DNA of 64,000 bases from Microbacterium capsulatum (GTDB taxonomy: Bacteria > Actinomycetota > Actinomycetes > Actinomycetales > Microbacteriaceae), in the NCBI RefSeq assembly GCF_030865425.1, contig NZ_JAVFCB010000004.1:186001-250000 (forward strand), given 5' to 3'. Shown one piece after another: positions 35,863 through 42,435 of this stretch. Position 1 is the stretch's first letter; each line of letters begins with the position of its first letter. The translations under genes and the position numbers were made by a program. The notes under the pieces are model-generated. The model was not told where the DNA came from and did not search any database. It saw only the letters and a list, made by a program, of their open reading frames with translations.

Positions 35863-36399
35863 ATGGCTATATGGGATGCCGATGCAGAGACAACGCACCC
35901 AATGGACTTTCGTCTCGTGCGGGATGGCTTCGTCACCATGTTCTGGCAGTCGTCTTTGCTCGACGACAGCCTTGATGGCCTGCGATCGCGCGCGTATCAG
36001 GTGGTCGAATTCGATGCTCGTGCGTGGTCTTCGGATGCCGAGATGTGTGAGGATGTCGCATCCCAGTTCGGCTTCCCCGATTATTCCGGGCGGGACCTTG
36101 ATGCACTGAACGACTGCATGAGCGACGTCGCTTCGGGAAGCTACGGCTGGGATGCCGCCACGGACACGGGTCTGGTGATTGCGTTGAGGGCATTCGATGC
36201 CTTCGCCGAGCGAGATCGCCGAACTGCGCAGATCATGCTCGATATCGTCGCGACCCGAGCTCGATCCGCGATGCTGATTGGTCATCGGATCATTTGCCTT
36301 GTGCAGTCGAACGATCCGCGGTTGGCCTTCGAACCGGTGGGTGCAATGCCCGTGGTGTGGAATGACGCCGAGTGGCTCGACACCGAACGTGGGCTCTGA
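35863..36399 (+). CDS. Barstar-family protein (ribonuclease inhibitor fold)
   Basis: A 178-residue protein whose centre (LDGLRSRAYQVVEFDARAW ... DVASQFGFPDYSGRDLDALNDCMSDV) is the barstar signature; the GRDLDALNDC segment corresponds to the barnase-binding helix. Classical barstar is about 90 residues, so this has extra N- and C-terminal parts. The rest (TDTGLVIALRAFDAFAERDRR) is typical of actinobacterial barstar-like immunity proteins. No barnase-type toxin is adjacent. TAGAGT (35851-35856) is 6 nt before the ATG. Codon bias is weaker than in the surrounding chromosome. Confidence 0.83.
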   Translation: MAIWDADAETTHPMDFRLVRDGFVTMFWQSSLLDDSLDGLRSRAYQVVEFDARAWSSDAEMCEDVASQFGFPDYSGRDLDALNDCMSDVASGSYGWDAATDTGLVIALRAFDAFAERDRRTAQIMLDIVATRARSAMLIGHRIICLVQSNDPRLAFEPVGAMPVVWNDAEWLDTERGL

Positions 36400-36444
36400 A
36401 GCAACGGCCGTGCCTCCTTGGAGGTTGCTCGGAGACGTAACCCG

Positions 36445-36466
36445 GTGGAGTTCCGCTTCAACGTGT
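36445..36466 (+). repeat. Repeat copy 5: perfect 22-nt ychF 3' end
   Basis: Identical to 33894-33915, preceded by GACGTAACCCG and followed by TGA. It separates the barstar-like gene from the YjbR-like gene. Confidence 0.88.
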
Positions 36467-36517
36467 GACGCTTCGACGGGCCGGACCTGTCCGTGTCGAA
36501 CTCGTCCACGAGCGCTG

Positions 36518-36934
36518 TCATGCGCTGCCAGAACTGCTGCTTCTGCGCGTCATCGATGCATCAAACTCGCGGCGCAGGTAGTTTGGAGCCTGCACCCGCC
36601 ATGCTTCGGTCACGAGCTCGGCGAAGTGCCCGGGGTCGATCGCCGCCATGCGGAACGCGATCTTGGGCTCGCCCCAGCGGGTCGTCGCTGGAAGGAAGAC
36701 GCTGGGCTCCATCTCGCGGAGGGCGAGCGCGTCATCCGCGTCGGCGATCTTCACGCCGACCACGAGTTCCGATGCGACGATCGCACGGACCTGGTCAGGG
36801 ATGCTCGGCCACGGGTAGCACTCCCACGCGTACAGCTTGTTTCGTACGAACCACGCCGCACCGCCCGTCGTCGCACGTTCCTCACTACCAGGGAGCCGCG
36901 CGGCCACGGCGCGCAGATCGTCGAGGGTCGCCAT
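36518..36934 (-). CDS. MmcQ/YjbR family protein
   Basis: A 138-residue protein of the MmcQ/YjbR (DUF419) family, a CyaY-like fold. The pattern TLDDLRAVAARLPGSEERATTGGAAWFVRNKLYAWE ... FLPATTRWGEPKIAFRMAAIDPGHFAELVTEAWRVQAPNYLRRE is characteristic, including the G-PK-A-R and W---AP--L elements. The ATG at 36934 begins the conserved part. It lies inside the ychF-repeat island but has normal high-GC coding bias. Biochemical role unknown. Confidence 0.85.
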   Translation of the reverse strand: MATLDDLRAVAARLPGSEERATTGGAAWFVRNKLYAWECYPWPSIPDQVRAIVASELVVGVKIADADDALALREMEPSVFLPATTRWGEPKIAFRMAAIDPGHFAELVTEAWRVQAPNYLRREFDASMTRRSSSSGSA

Positions 36935-37088
36935 GCATCGAGGGTACGAGGCGCCTCCGACGCCGGCCGGTTCACGGGCACGGCCGGTATGCGGCATCCC
37001 GTTCTCAGCGATGTGGATACGCTCGAAGCCTTAACGTCTCGTCGCCCCGGTTCCTGTGCAGTCGGTAGCGGTGCAAGGGAGGAGCGCG

Positions 37089-37451
37089 ATGGAGTTCGGC
37101 TACGAGGTGTTTCATCCTGATGTCGACGTCGTGGCGGACTTCTACGTCGCCGTGCTCGGGTTCCGCCGTGACGAGGACGCGAGCGCCGACTACGTCACCG
37201 TGGTGAGAGACGGCCTGCGGGTCGGCTGCAGCCGCCATGCAGACGCCCCTCTGATCCCCCGCAGACCTCCCGCCGGCAGCGAGATCGTGTTGCGCGTCGA
37301 CGACGTCCGTGGCGAGCACGCCCGCGTCGTCGCAGCGGACTGGCCGATCGCCGATCCGCTCCAGCAGCGGCCCTGGGGATCGACGGATTTCCGCGTCTTC
37401 GACCCCAGCGGTCAGTACGTCCGCATCGCCGACAGCGGATCGGCGCGGTAG
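37089..37451 (+). CDS. VOC (glyoxalase/bleomycin-resistance/dioxygenase) family protein
   Basis: A 120-residue vicinal-oxygen-chelate protein: FGYEVFHPDVDVVADFYVAVLGF (first beta-alpha-beta-beta-beta unit), SEIVLRVDDV, and WGSTDFRVFDPSGQYVRIAD (metal-Glu region, here less canonical). GGGAGGAG precedes the ATG. A truncated duplicate of its first 56 nt lies at 35146. Sequence just before it (37029-37045) weakly resembles the flank of repeat copy 3, so it may be a unit of the ychF-repeat island. Substrate unknown. Confidence 0.85.
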   Translation: MEFGYEVFHPDVDVVADFYVAVLGFRRDEDASADYVTVVRDGLRVGCSRHADAPLIPRRPPAGSEIVLRVDDVRGEHARVVAADWPIADPLQQRPWGSTDFRVFDPSGQYVRIADSGSAR

Positions 37452-37541
37452 CGACCGGTTCCCGAGTCGGATCCACCGGACGATGGCGCCGGATCCCGGC
37501 ACCGGCGTACGCTGACGATGCCGACGAGAGGAGCCACCGCG

Positions 37542-37712
37542 ATGCCCGCAGCCGAAGTGCCGTCACCTCCTCCGCACATTCCCGCGCCGGGGGAGCCCTC
37601 GATCCCCGAACTCGAAGAGGACGAGACGATCGCGCCGCGTCCCGAGGAGGAGATCGCGGACGAGCTCCGAGCCGAACCCGACGTCGAGGACCACGGCCGG
37701 CGCCCCTCCTGA
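37542..37712 (+). CDS. Small acidic proline-rich hypothetical protein
   Basis: A 56-residue acidic, Pro-rich and probably disordered protein (PSPPPHIPAPGEPSIPELEEDETIAPRPEEEIADEL). GAGGAG at 37528-37533 supports the ATG at 37542 over one at 37518. No family recognised. Confidence 0.55.
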   Translation: MPAAEVPSPPPHIPAPGEPSIPELEEDETIAPRPEEEIADELRAEPDVEDHGRRPS

Positions 37713-37829
37713 TCGGCGGGAGCTCAGGTGCGACTCGGTACGATATCGGGGTCGGGTGCCCGCGTTTCCGAGCCCTCCAGGGGTCTCCGCGGGCACGACG
37801 GCGACGACTTCGAGAGGACCCCGCGAACA

Positions 37830-38414
37830 GTGACCGAGAGCACCGAGATCGAGAACAGCGTCTTCGAGCCGGAGGGGCGCGCGATCCCGTACGTCGACGA
37901 GATGTCGGAGGGCGACGGTCCCGCGCTGGTGCTCATCCCCGGTCGTGGTCTCGAAGGCGGCGCGCTCGGCTCGGTCGCCCACATCCTCGCGGGTGAGGGG
38001 ATCCGCGTGCTGCGCATCGGCTCCCGGGGCTCCGGGGACGTCTCCGTCGAGGAGTGGGCGGCGGACGCCAGCGACGTCATGGACCATGTCGGCATCGGCG
38101 CGACCTGGATCGGCGGTCACGGCGTGGGCGGGACGGTCGCGCGCACGCTCTCCGCGCAGCGCACCGATCGCGCGCTGGGCGTGCTGCTGCTCGGCGTCGA
38201 GGACGTGGATGCGCCGATCGCTCCGTCCGTGCCGGTCCTGATCATCCAGGGATCCGCGGACGAGGTCATGCCCGCCGCCAACGGCGAGAAGCTGCGCGAT
38301 GCGATGTCCGAGCGGGCGAGCGTCGTGACGATCGAGGGCGGCGGTCACCTGTTCCCCGTGAGCGACCCGGTCGACACCGCCTTCGCCATCGAGGACTACC
38401 TCGCCTGGGACTGA
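37830..38414 (+). CDS. Alpha/beta-hydrolase-like protein
   Basis: A 194-residue protein with an alpha/beta-hydrolase pattern: PALVLIPGRGLEGGALGSVAHIL after strand 3, ATWIGGHGVGGTVARTLS at the nucleophile-elbow position, VPVLIIQGSADEVMPAANGEKL (acid region) and GGGHLFPVSDP (His). The elbow reads GHGVGG, lacking the usual Ser/Cys/Asp nucleophile, so catalysis is doubtful. GTG start with GAGAGGA upstream; TACGAT at 37739-37744 may be the -10, placing a 9-bp hairpin (37756-37764 with 37788-37796) in the 5' UTR. Confidence 0.7.
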   Translation: MTESTEIENSVFEPEGRAIPYVDEMSEGDGPALVLIPGRGLEGGALGSVAHILAGEGIRVLRIGSRGSGDVSVEEWAADASDVMDHVGIGATWIGGHGVGGTVARTLSAQRTDRALGVLLLGVEDVDAPIAPSVPVLIIQGSADEVMPAANGEKLRDAMSERASVVTIEGGGHLFPVSDPVDTAFAIEDYLAWD

Positions 38415-38496
38415 CCATCAGTGACCTCGGGGTCACGGTGCCCTCGCTCGCGGTGTGGTCGGCGGGCGCCCTGATTCAGATACGGATGGCGTAGCC

Positions 38497-39009
38497 GTGG
38501 ATCCTGTACCTCCGAAGCGATCGCGGACGAGATCGCGGGCCTCGATCTGGAGTCGGATCGGCCAGGCAGGACGCGGAGCGCTCATCGCCTTCTGGGCAGT
38601 CTTCGTCATCTTCATGGTCGTCCTGTGGATCCGATGGACCGCCCTTGCGGACGGGCAGAACATCTGGGGCGATTACGTCGAGGAATATTGCCGTCCGCGC
38701 AGCAAAGGTGGGTGCTCCAGCGTCGGACATTGGACAAGCGATGACGGTGCTGTCCGATTGCGGAATACCGACCTCGATGGGTGGCCGGCGGAAGACGGCA
38801 CTGCCCGCGCCGTATACCGACCTGACGAAAGTCCGCCGGATGACGCCGTCGTTCACACCGAGTTCGTTCTGGCGATCGCACCCTTTGTCATGTCCGCCTG
38901 CGTCATCTGGGGTGTGGGGGCTGTGGTCTACTACGGGAACAAATGGTGGGGATGGCTATCGGTGCTCACGCGGCGACGGGTGCGCGGGGGAACCCGGCAT
39001 CCGTCTTAG
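38497..39009 (+). CDS. Two-span membrane protein, unknown
   Basis: A 170-residue protein (GTG at 38497; a GTG at 38455 would add 14 residues and neither has a clear ribosome site). The basic N-terminus (KRSRTRSRASIWSRIG) is followed by a first span ALIAFWAVFVIFMVVLWIRW, an extracytoplasmic loop of about 75 residues with two Cys (EEYCRPRSKGGCS), and a second span VLAIAPFVMSACVIWGVGAVVYYG. Coding bias is weaker than in flanking genes. No family recognised. Confidence 0.6.
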   Translation: MDPVPPKRSRTRSRASIWSRIGQAGRGALIAFWAVFVIFMVVLWIRWTALADGQNIWGDYVEEYCRPRSKGGCSSVGHWTSDDGAVRLRNTDLDGWPAEDGTARAVYRPDESPPDDAVVHTEFVLAIAPFVMSACVIWGVGAVVYYGNKWWGWLSVLTRRRVRGGTRHPS

Positions 39010-39139
39010 ACGCCATGTCGGCGCGGCGTTCCGCCAACCGGCATTCCGAAATATTACACGGGGTTCAGATTCTCCATAGGAAATCCGTAGGCTCGCTCAT
39101 TCACGATGCGACGACGCACGAGAAGAGGAGATCCATACG

Positions 39140-39634
39140 ATGACAAACGCACGCAGAACCCTCGCCGCCGCCCTCATCGCAGCCCCGCTGGCACTGGCGC
39201 TGGCGGCCTGCTCCGGCATGGCGGGAGCGGCATCCGCGCCGGCTCCGAAGGTGGTACCGGCGGCCGCCGTCGCGGCGACGGCCGATCGCAGCCAGATCAG
39301 CACGCACATCCTGGACACCGGCAAGGGCAAGCCCGCCGGAGGTGTCCCTGTCACACTCGAGGCGAAGAAGGGCAACGACGACGGCAACGGCTGGCAGAAG
39401 GTCGCCGACGGCGTCACGAACTCCGACGGCCGGATCGACGACCTCGGCCCGAAGACACTCGACCCCGGCGTGTACCGGCTGACGTTCCAGACCGGCGACT
39501 ACTTCGCCAAGCAGAAGATCGACACGTTCTACCCATCGATCACGATCGAGTTCACCCTGCCGGACAACACGCAGCACTACCACGTGCCGCTGCTGCTGAG
39601 CCCGTTCGCGTACTCCACGTACCGCGGCAGCTGA
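39140..39634 (+). CDS. uraH: Exported lipoprotein 5-hydroxyisourate hydrolase-like (transthyretin-related) protein
   Basis: A 164-residue protein with a lipoprotein signal peptide (TLAAALIAAPLALALAACSG, lipobox LAAC near residues 21-24), then a transthyretin/HIUase domain: STHILDTGKGKPAGGVPVTLEAK and the diagnostic C-terminus YHVPLLLSPFAYSTYRGS with the YRGS tetrapeptide. The catalytic His (STHILD), Arg and His (HYHVPLL) positions appear present. HIUase hydrolyses 5-hydroxyisourate in urate breakdown and is normally cytoplasmic; the lipid anchor is unusual. GAAGAGGAG precedes the ATG. No other urate genes are adjacent. Confidence 0.85.
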   Translation: MTNARRTLAAALIAAPLALALAACSGMAGAASAPAPKVVPAAAVAATADRSQISTHILDTGKGKPAGGVPVTLEAKKGNDDGNGWQKVADGVTNSDGRIDDLGPKTLDPGVYRLTFQTGDYFAKQKIDTFYPSITIEFTLPDNTQHYHVPLLLSPFAYSTYRGS

Positions 39635-39693
39635 GCCGGACCGCGCAGGGCACGCGCGGGGCGGATGTCGGCGGTGCGTGCCAGGATGGGCGC

Positions 39694-40524
39694 ATGCCGG
39701 AGTCGCCGGAGGTGCAGGCGCTCGTCGAGTTCCTCGATGAGCGGGTGAGCGGTCGTGTCATCGCGGGCGTGGACGGGGTGGATCCCCGGATCGTCAAGAC
39801 GCGGGGGCGGCCGCTCACCGGCCTGACCGGCGCCCGGATGACCGCCGTCCGCCGGTACGGGAAGTACGTCGGTTTCGACACCGGGGCGGGCTGTCTCGTT
39901 GTGAGCTTCGGCCGCAACGGGTGGATCCGCTGGCAGCCGAGCGGCGGTCCGTTCGCCGAGACTCCCGCGCCGCTCGTGGCCCGGATCGCCCTCGATGACG
40001 GCGACGCGATGGAGATCGTCGAGACGGGGGACTTCCTCGCCGTGGCCGCGTGGGTCGTGGACGCGCCGGCCGACGTCCCGGGAATCGCCGCGCTCGGACC
40101 GGATCCGATCTCGGCCGACTTCTCCCGGGAGGATCTGGACGCGGCACTGGGACGGCGGCGCAAGCAGATCAAGGCCCTGCTGCAGGAGCAGACCTCGCTC
40201 GCCGGCATCGGCAACGCCTACTCGGACGAGATCCTGCATCGCGCGAAGCTCTCGCCGACCGTGCACGCCGCAGTGCTTGCGGACGACGACCGTGAGCGGC
40301 TGTACACGGCGACCGCCGAGATCCTCCGCGGCGCGGTCGCGGATCGTCGGGGTCTGCCGCTCGACCAGCTCAAGGCGGCCAAGGTCGCCGCGATGGCCGT
40401 GCACGGACGCGGTGGGGAAGCCTGCCCGGTGTGCGGGACGACGATCGTCGACCACGTCTTCGGCGGGGCGTCGGCGCAGCTCTGCCCGGCGTGCCAGGGC
40501 GACGAAGCATCCTCCGGGGCGTGA
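39694..40524 (+). CDS. Fpg/Nei-family DNA glycosylase
   Basis: A 276-residue bifunctional DNA glycosylase/AP lyase. The mature N-terminus PESPEVQAL supplies the catalytic Pro and Glu; KALLQEQTSLAGIGNAYSDEILHRAKLSP is the helix-two-turn-helix; the C-terminus has a zinc finger CPVCGTTIVDHVFGGASAQLCPAC (residues about 245-268). The finger ends LCPACQ rather than the strict Fpg form, so a Nei-like subgroup is likely. CAGGAT lies 6 nt before the ATG. It repairs oxidised bases. Confidence 0.9.
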   Translation: MPESPEVQALVEFLDERVSGRVIAGVDGVDPRIVKTRGRPLTGLTGARMTAVRRYGKYVGFDTGAGCLVVSFGRNGWIRWQPSGGPFAETPAPLVARIALDDGDAMEIVETGDFLAVAAWVVDAPADVPGIAALGPDPISADFSREDLDAALGRRRKQIKALLQEQTSLAGIGNAYSDEILHRAKLSPTVHAAVLADDDRERLYTATAEILRGAVADRRGLPLDQLKAAKVAAMAVHGRGGEACPVCGTTIVDHVFGGASAQLCPACQGDEASSGA

Positions 40525-40579
40525 GCCGGTTCCGCCCCGATCTCCCCGCCCAGGCCACGCGGTCTGGTATCTGTTGTCC

Positions 40580-40849
40580 ATGACCGCTCCCGTCCCGCTG
40601 CCACCGAAGACGAACACGCTGGCCCTCGTCGGCTTCGTCTGCGTGTTCGTGATCCCCGTTGCCGGCCTCGTGCTCGGGATCCTCGCGATCCGCCAGCTCC
40701 GCGGAGGGGCGACGGGGGAGAGCGGTGCGGGCCTCGCGCGGTGGGCGATGATCATCGGAGCACTCGGCTGCGCGTCCACTCTGCTGTTCTTCATGCTCTG
40801 GCTGTCGCTGCTCGGGCAGGCCCTCGACGGCGCACATCTTCCGGTCTGA
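40580..40849 (+). CDS. DUF4190-type small membrane protein
   Basis: An 89-residue protein with two membrane spans (TLALVGFVCVFVIPVAGLVLGILAI and WAMIIGALGCASTLLFFMLWLSLLG) separated by a loop RQLRGGATGESGAGLAR, the DUF4190 layout. Short N-terminus rich in Pro. Weak TATCTG 6 nt before the ATG. Function unknown. Confidence 0.78.
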   Translation: MTAPVPLPPKTNTLALVGFVCVFVIPVAGLVLGILAIRQLRGGATGESGAGLARWAMIIGALGCASTLLFFMLWLSLLGQALDGAHLPV

Positions 40850-40869
40850 TCCGGCGTTAGCATGCGGGG

Positions 40870-41523
40870 ATGAGCGACCTCTCCCGGAACCGACTGCCTG
40901 CGCACCACGGTTGGCGGGTGCGCGCGCTCGTGTCGATCGTCGTCGGCGTCCTGGTGGGACTGCTCGCCGGCTGGTTCTACGGCGTGGCGGCGGGGATCCT
41001 CGCCGCCTGGGGCATGCTCGCGCTCGTCAGCACGGTGTGGATCCTGCTCGTCACCTGGCACATGGACGCGGTGCAGACCCGCCTGCACGCGACGACCGAG
41101 GACCCGGGTCGTCGCACGGCGCGGCTGATCGCCGTGACCGGGAGCTTCGTGAGCATCGCGGCCGTGCTCGTCGTGGTGCTGCAGGCACGGCATGCGACGG
41201 GGTGGACGCAGTTCGCGCTCGCCGGGATCGCGGTGCTGAGCGTCGCCGCGTCGTGGGGGCTCATCCAGGCCGACTACATGCTGCGCTACGCGCGGATCTA
41301 CTACGACGGCGTCGGCGGGATCATCTTCAACCAGGACGAAGAACCGCAGTACACCGACTTCGCATACTTCTCGGTCGGCCTCGGCATGACCTATCAGGTG
41401 GCCGACACCAACGTGACCCGCAACGCGATCCGCCGCATCGTCATCGCCCAGACGACGATCGCGTACGTGTTCGGGGCGCTGATCCTCGGCACGATCATCA
41501 ACCTCGTCACCGGGCTGGGCTGA
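40870..41523 (+). CDS. DUF1345 membrane protein
   Basis: A 217-residue polytopic membrane protein of the DUF1345 family with about five spans, among them LVSIVVGVLVGLLAGWFYGV, GMLALVSTVWILLVTW and TIAYVFGALILGTIINLVTGL. Conserved motifs are ADYMLRYARIYY, FNQDEEPQYTDFAYFSVGLGMTYQVADTNV and RRIVIAQTTIAYVFG. TAGCAT (40858-40863) lies 6 nt before the ATG. Function unknown. Confidence 0.9.
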   Translation: MSDLSRNRLPAHHGWRVRALVSIVVGVLVGLLAGWFYGVAAGILAAWGMLALVSTVWILLVTWHMDAVQTRLHATTEDPGRRTARLIAVTGSFVSIAAVLVVVLQARHATGWTQFALAGIAVLSVAASWGLIQADYMLRYARIYYDGVGGIIFNQDEEPQYTDFAYFSVGLGMTYQVADTNVTRNAIRRIVIAQTTIAYVFGALILGTIINLVTGLG

Positions 41524-41566
41524 CTCCGGGCCGACGCGGACTTCCGCGCGTCGGACCTGCAGACGC

Positions 41567-41602
41567 GCAGAGGGCGCCCGCCGTGCGGCGGACGCCCTCT
41601 GC
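41567..41602. terminator. Bidirectional terminator
   Basis: Arms GCAGAGGGCGCCCGCC (41567-41582) and GGCGGACGCCCTCTGC (41587-41602) pair with one mismatch between the convergent DUF1345 and HesB-like genes. Confidence 0.85.
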
Positions 41603-41620
41603 GAACCCGGGCGAACCGGG

Positions 41621-41920
41621 TCAGGCGGTCTGCGGAAGCAGGGAGAAGGACACGGAGCCCTCCTCGTCCACGTTCGCGTCGAGGACCTTGTCGTCGAGGA
41701 CGATCGCCGCCTCCCCCTCGAGGAAGACGGGGGCGCCGGGCAGATCCAGGATCTGATCGTCGGGTTCCGGCGAGACGACGACGTCGGCGGCGAGGCGCGG
41801 TTCCCCCGCCTGTCCCGGCGCGTCGGCGGTGTGGATGCGCAGCCCCGCTCCCTCCGTGTCGGTGCGACGACGGACGAGCGTGGTGACCAGCGCAGTGGCG
41901 TTGTCGGTCAAGGTGAGCAC
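41621..41920 (-). CDS. HesB/IscA-like fold protein lacking cysteines
   Basis: A 99-residue protein with the A-type carrier layout: MLTLTDNATALVTTLVRRR opening, GAGLRIHTADAPG strand, and a hydrophobic end VFLEGEAAIVLDDKVLDANVDEEGSVSFSLL. True IscA/HesB proteins carry one Cys mid-protein and a C-terminal CGC motif; this one has no cysteine at all, so it cannot bind Fe-S clusters in the usual way. Such degenerate forms occur in actinobacteria as hypothetical Fe-S assembly proteins. AAGGAGTG precedes the ATG. Confidence 0.7.
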   Translation of the reverse strand: MLTLTDNATALVTTLVRRRTDTEGAGLRIHTADAPGQAGEPRLAADVVVSPEPDDQILDLPGAPVFLEGEAAIVLDDKVLDANVDEEGSVSFSLLPQTA

Positions 41921-42222
41921 GAGGCACTCCTTCCGGTAGCGGACATGTCGCGGTCACGACATGTCCGGGCAACGATGCCTTCTCGCGCGCCGGGTCTCAA
42001 CCTGATCGCGGGTATTCGGAGGACCTTCCCACGTGGCGGCGCGGCCGGGCGCGTCGGCGGATCAGCGCGCGATCCGCACCAGCGCGGCGGCCGTTTCGGG
42101 ATCCATCCCCGGCCTCTCGTCCAGCGGCACGGCGAGGGCCGGCAGGGCGCGGCTGATGCGCCCCGCGGAGGGGCGGATGCCTGGGCCGAGCTCGCGCTCG
42201 CGGACGGGCGTAGCATCGAGGG
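41921..42222. other. 302-nt stretch without a supported gene
   Basis: Contains the HesB-like gene's 5' region, an inverted repeat CGGACATGTCG / CGACATGTCCG (41939-41949 and 41959-41969) that could be a regulator-binding site, and GC-rich sequence. A minus-strand frame ending at 42062 reads plausibly as protein (DERPGMDPETAAALVRIAR) but has no start codon in frame, so it may be a gene remnant. TAGCAT at 42211-42216 belongs to the next small gene. Confidence 0.5.
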
Positions 42223-42387
42223 ATGACCACCGCAGCCGAGAACGCTCAGCAGACCCCCGCCGACGCCGAGCGCACGGCTCCGCGGGCCGGGGCTCCGCTC
42301 GGTCTGACGGTCCTGCCCGGGCTCGACGGCGCCGACGCGGGCCTCTGCGTCGACGGCTTCTGCCGCCTGCCCGGCGCGAAGGACTGA
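42223..42387 (+). CDS. 54-residue small protein with C-x4-C motif
   Basis: A short frame with a hydrophilic Ala/Thr-rich N-terminus and the ending GLTVLPGLDGADAGLCVDGFCRLPG. TAGCAT (42211-42216) sits 6 nt before the ATG, the same leaderless layout as confirmed genes here, which is the main support. The two Cys in LCVDGFC could form a disulfide or bind metal. No family recognised. Confidence 0.5.
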   Translation: MTTAAENAQQTPADAERTAPRAGAPLGLTVLPGLDGADAGLCVDGFCRLPGAKD

Positions 42388-42435
42388 CGCCCGCGCAGAC
42401 GGATCCGAGCGGATCCGCAGCGGGACGCCTCGGAG

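Noticed and set aside
33894..36466. Integron attC sites between the island cassettes
   Set aside because: The repeated core has no attC-like inverted boxes and is the 3' coding end of ychF; no integron integrase is present.
41908..42216. 102-codon minus-strand frame starting ATG at 42216
   Set aside because: Ser/Arg/Pro-rich out-of-frame composition; overlaps the HesB-like 5' region and the small LCVDGFC gene.
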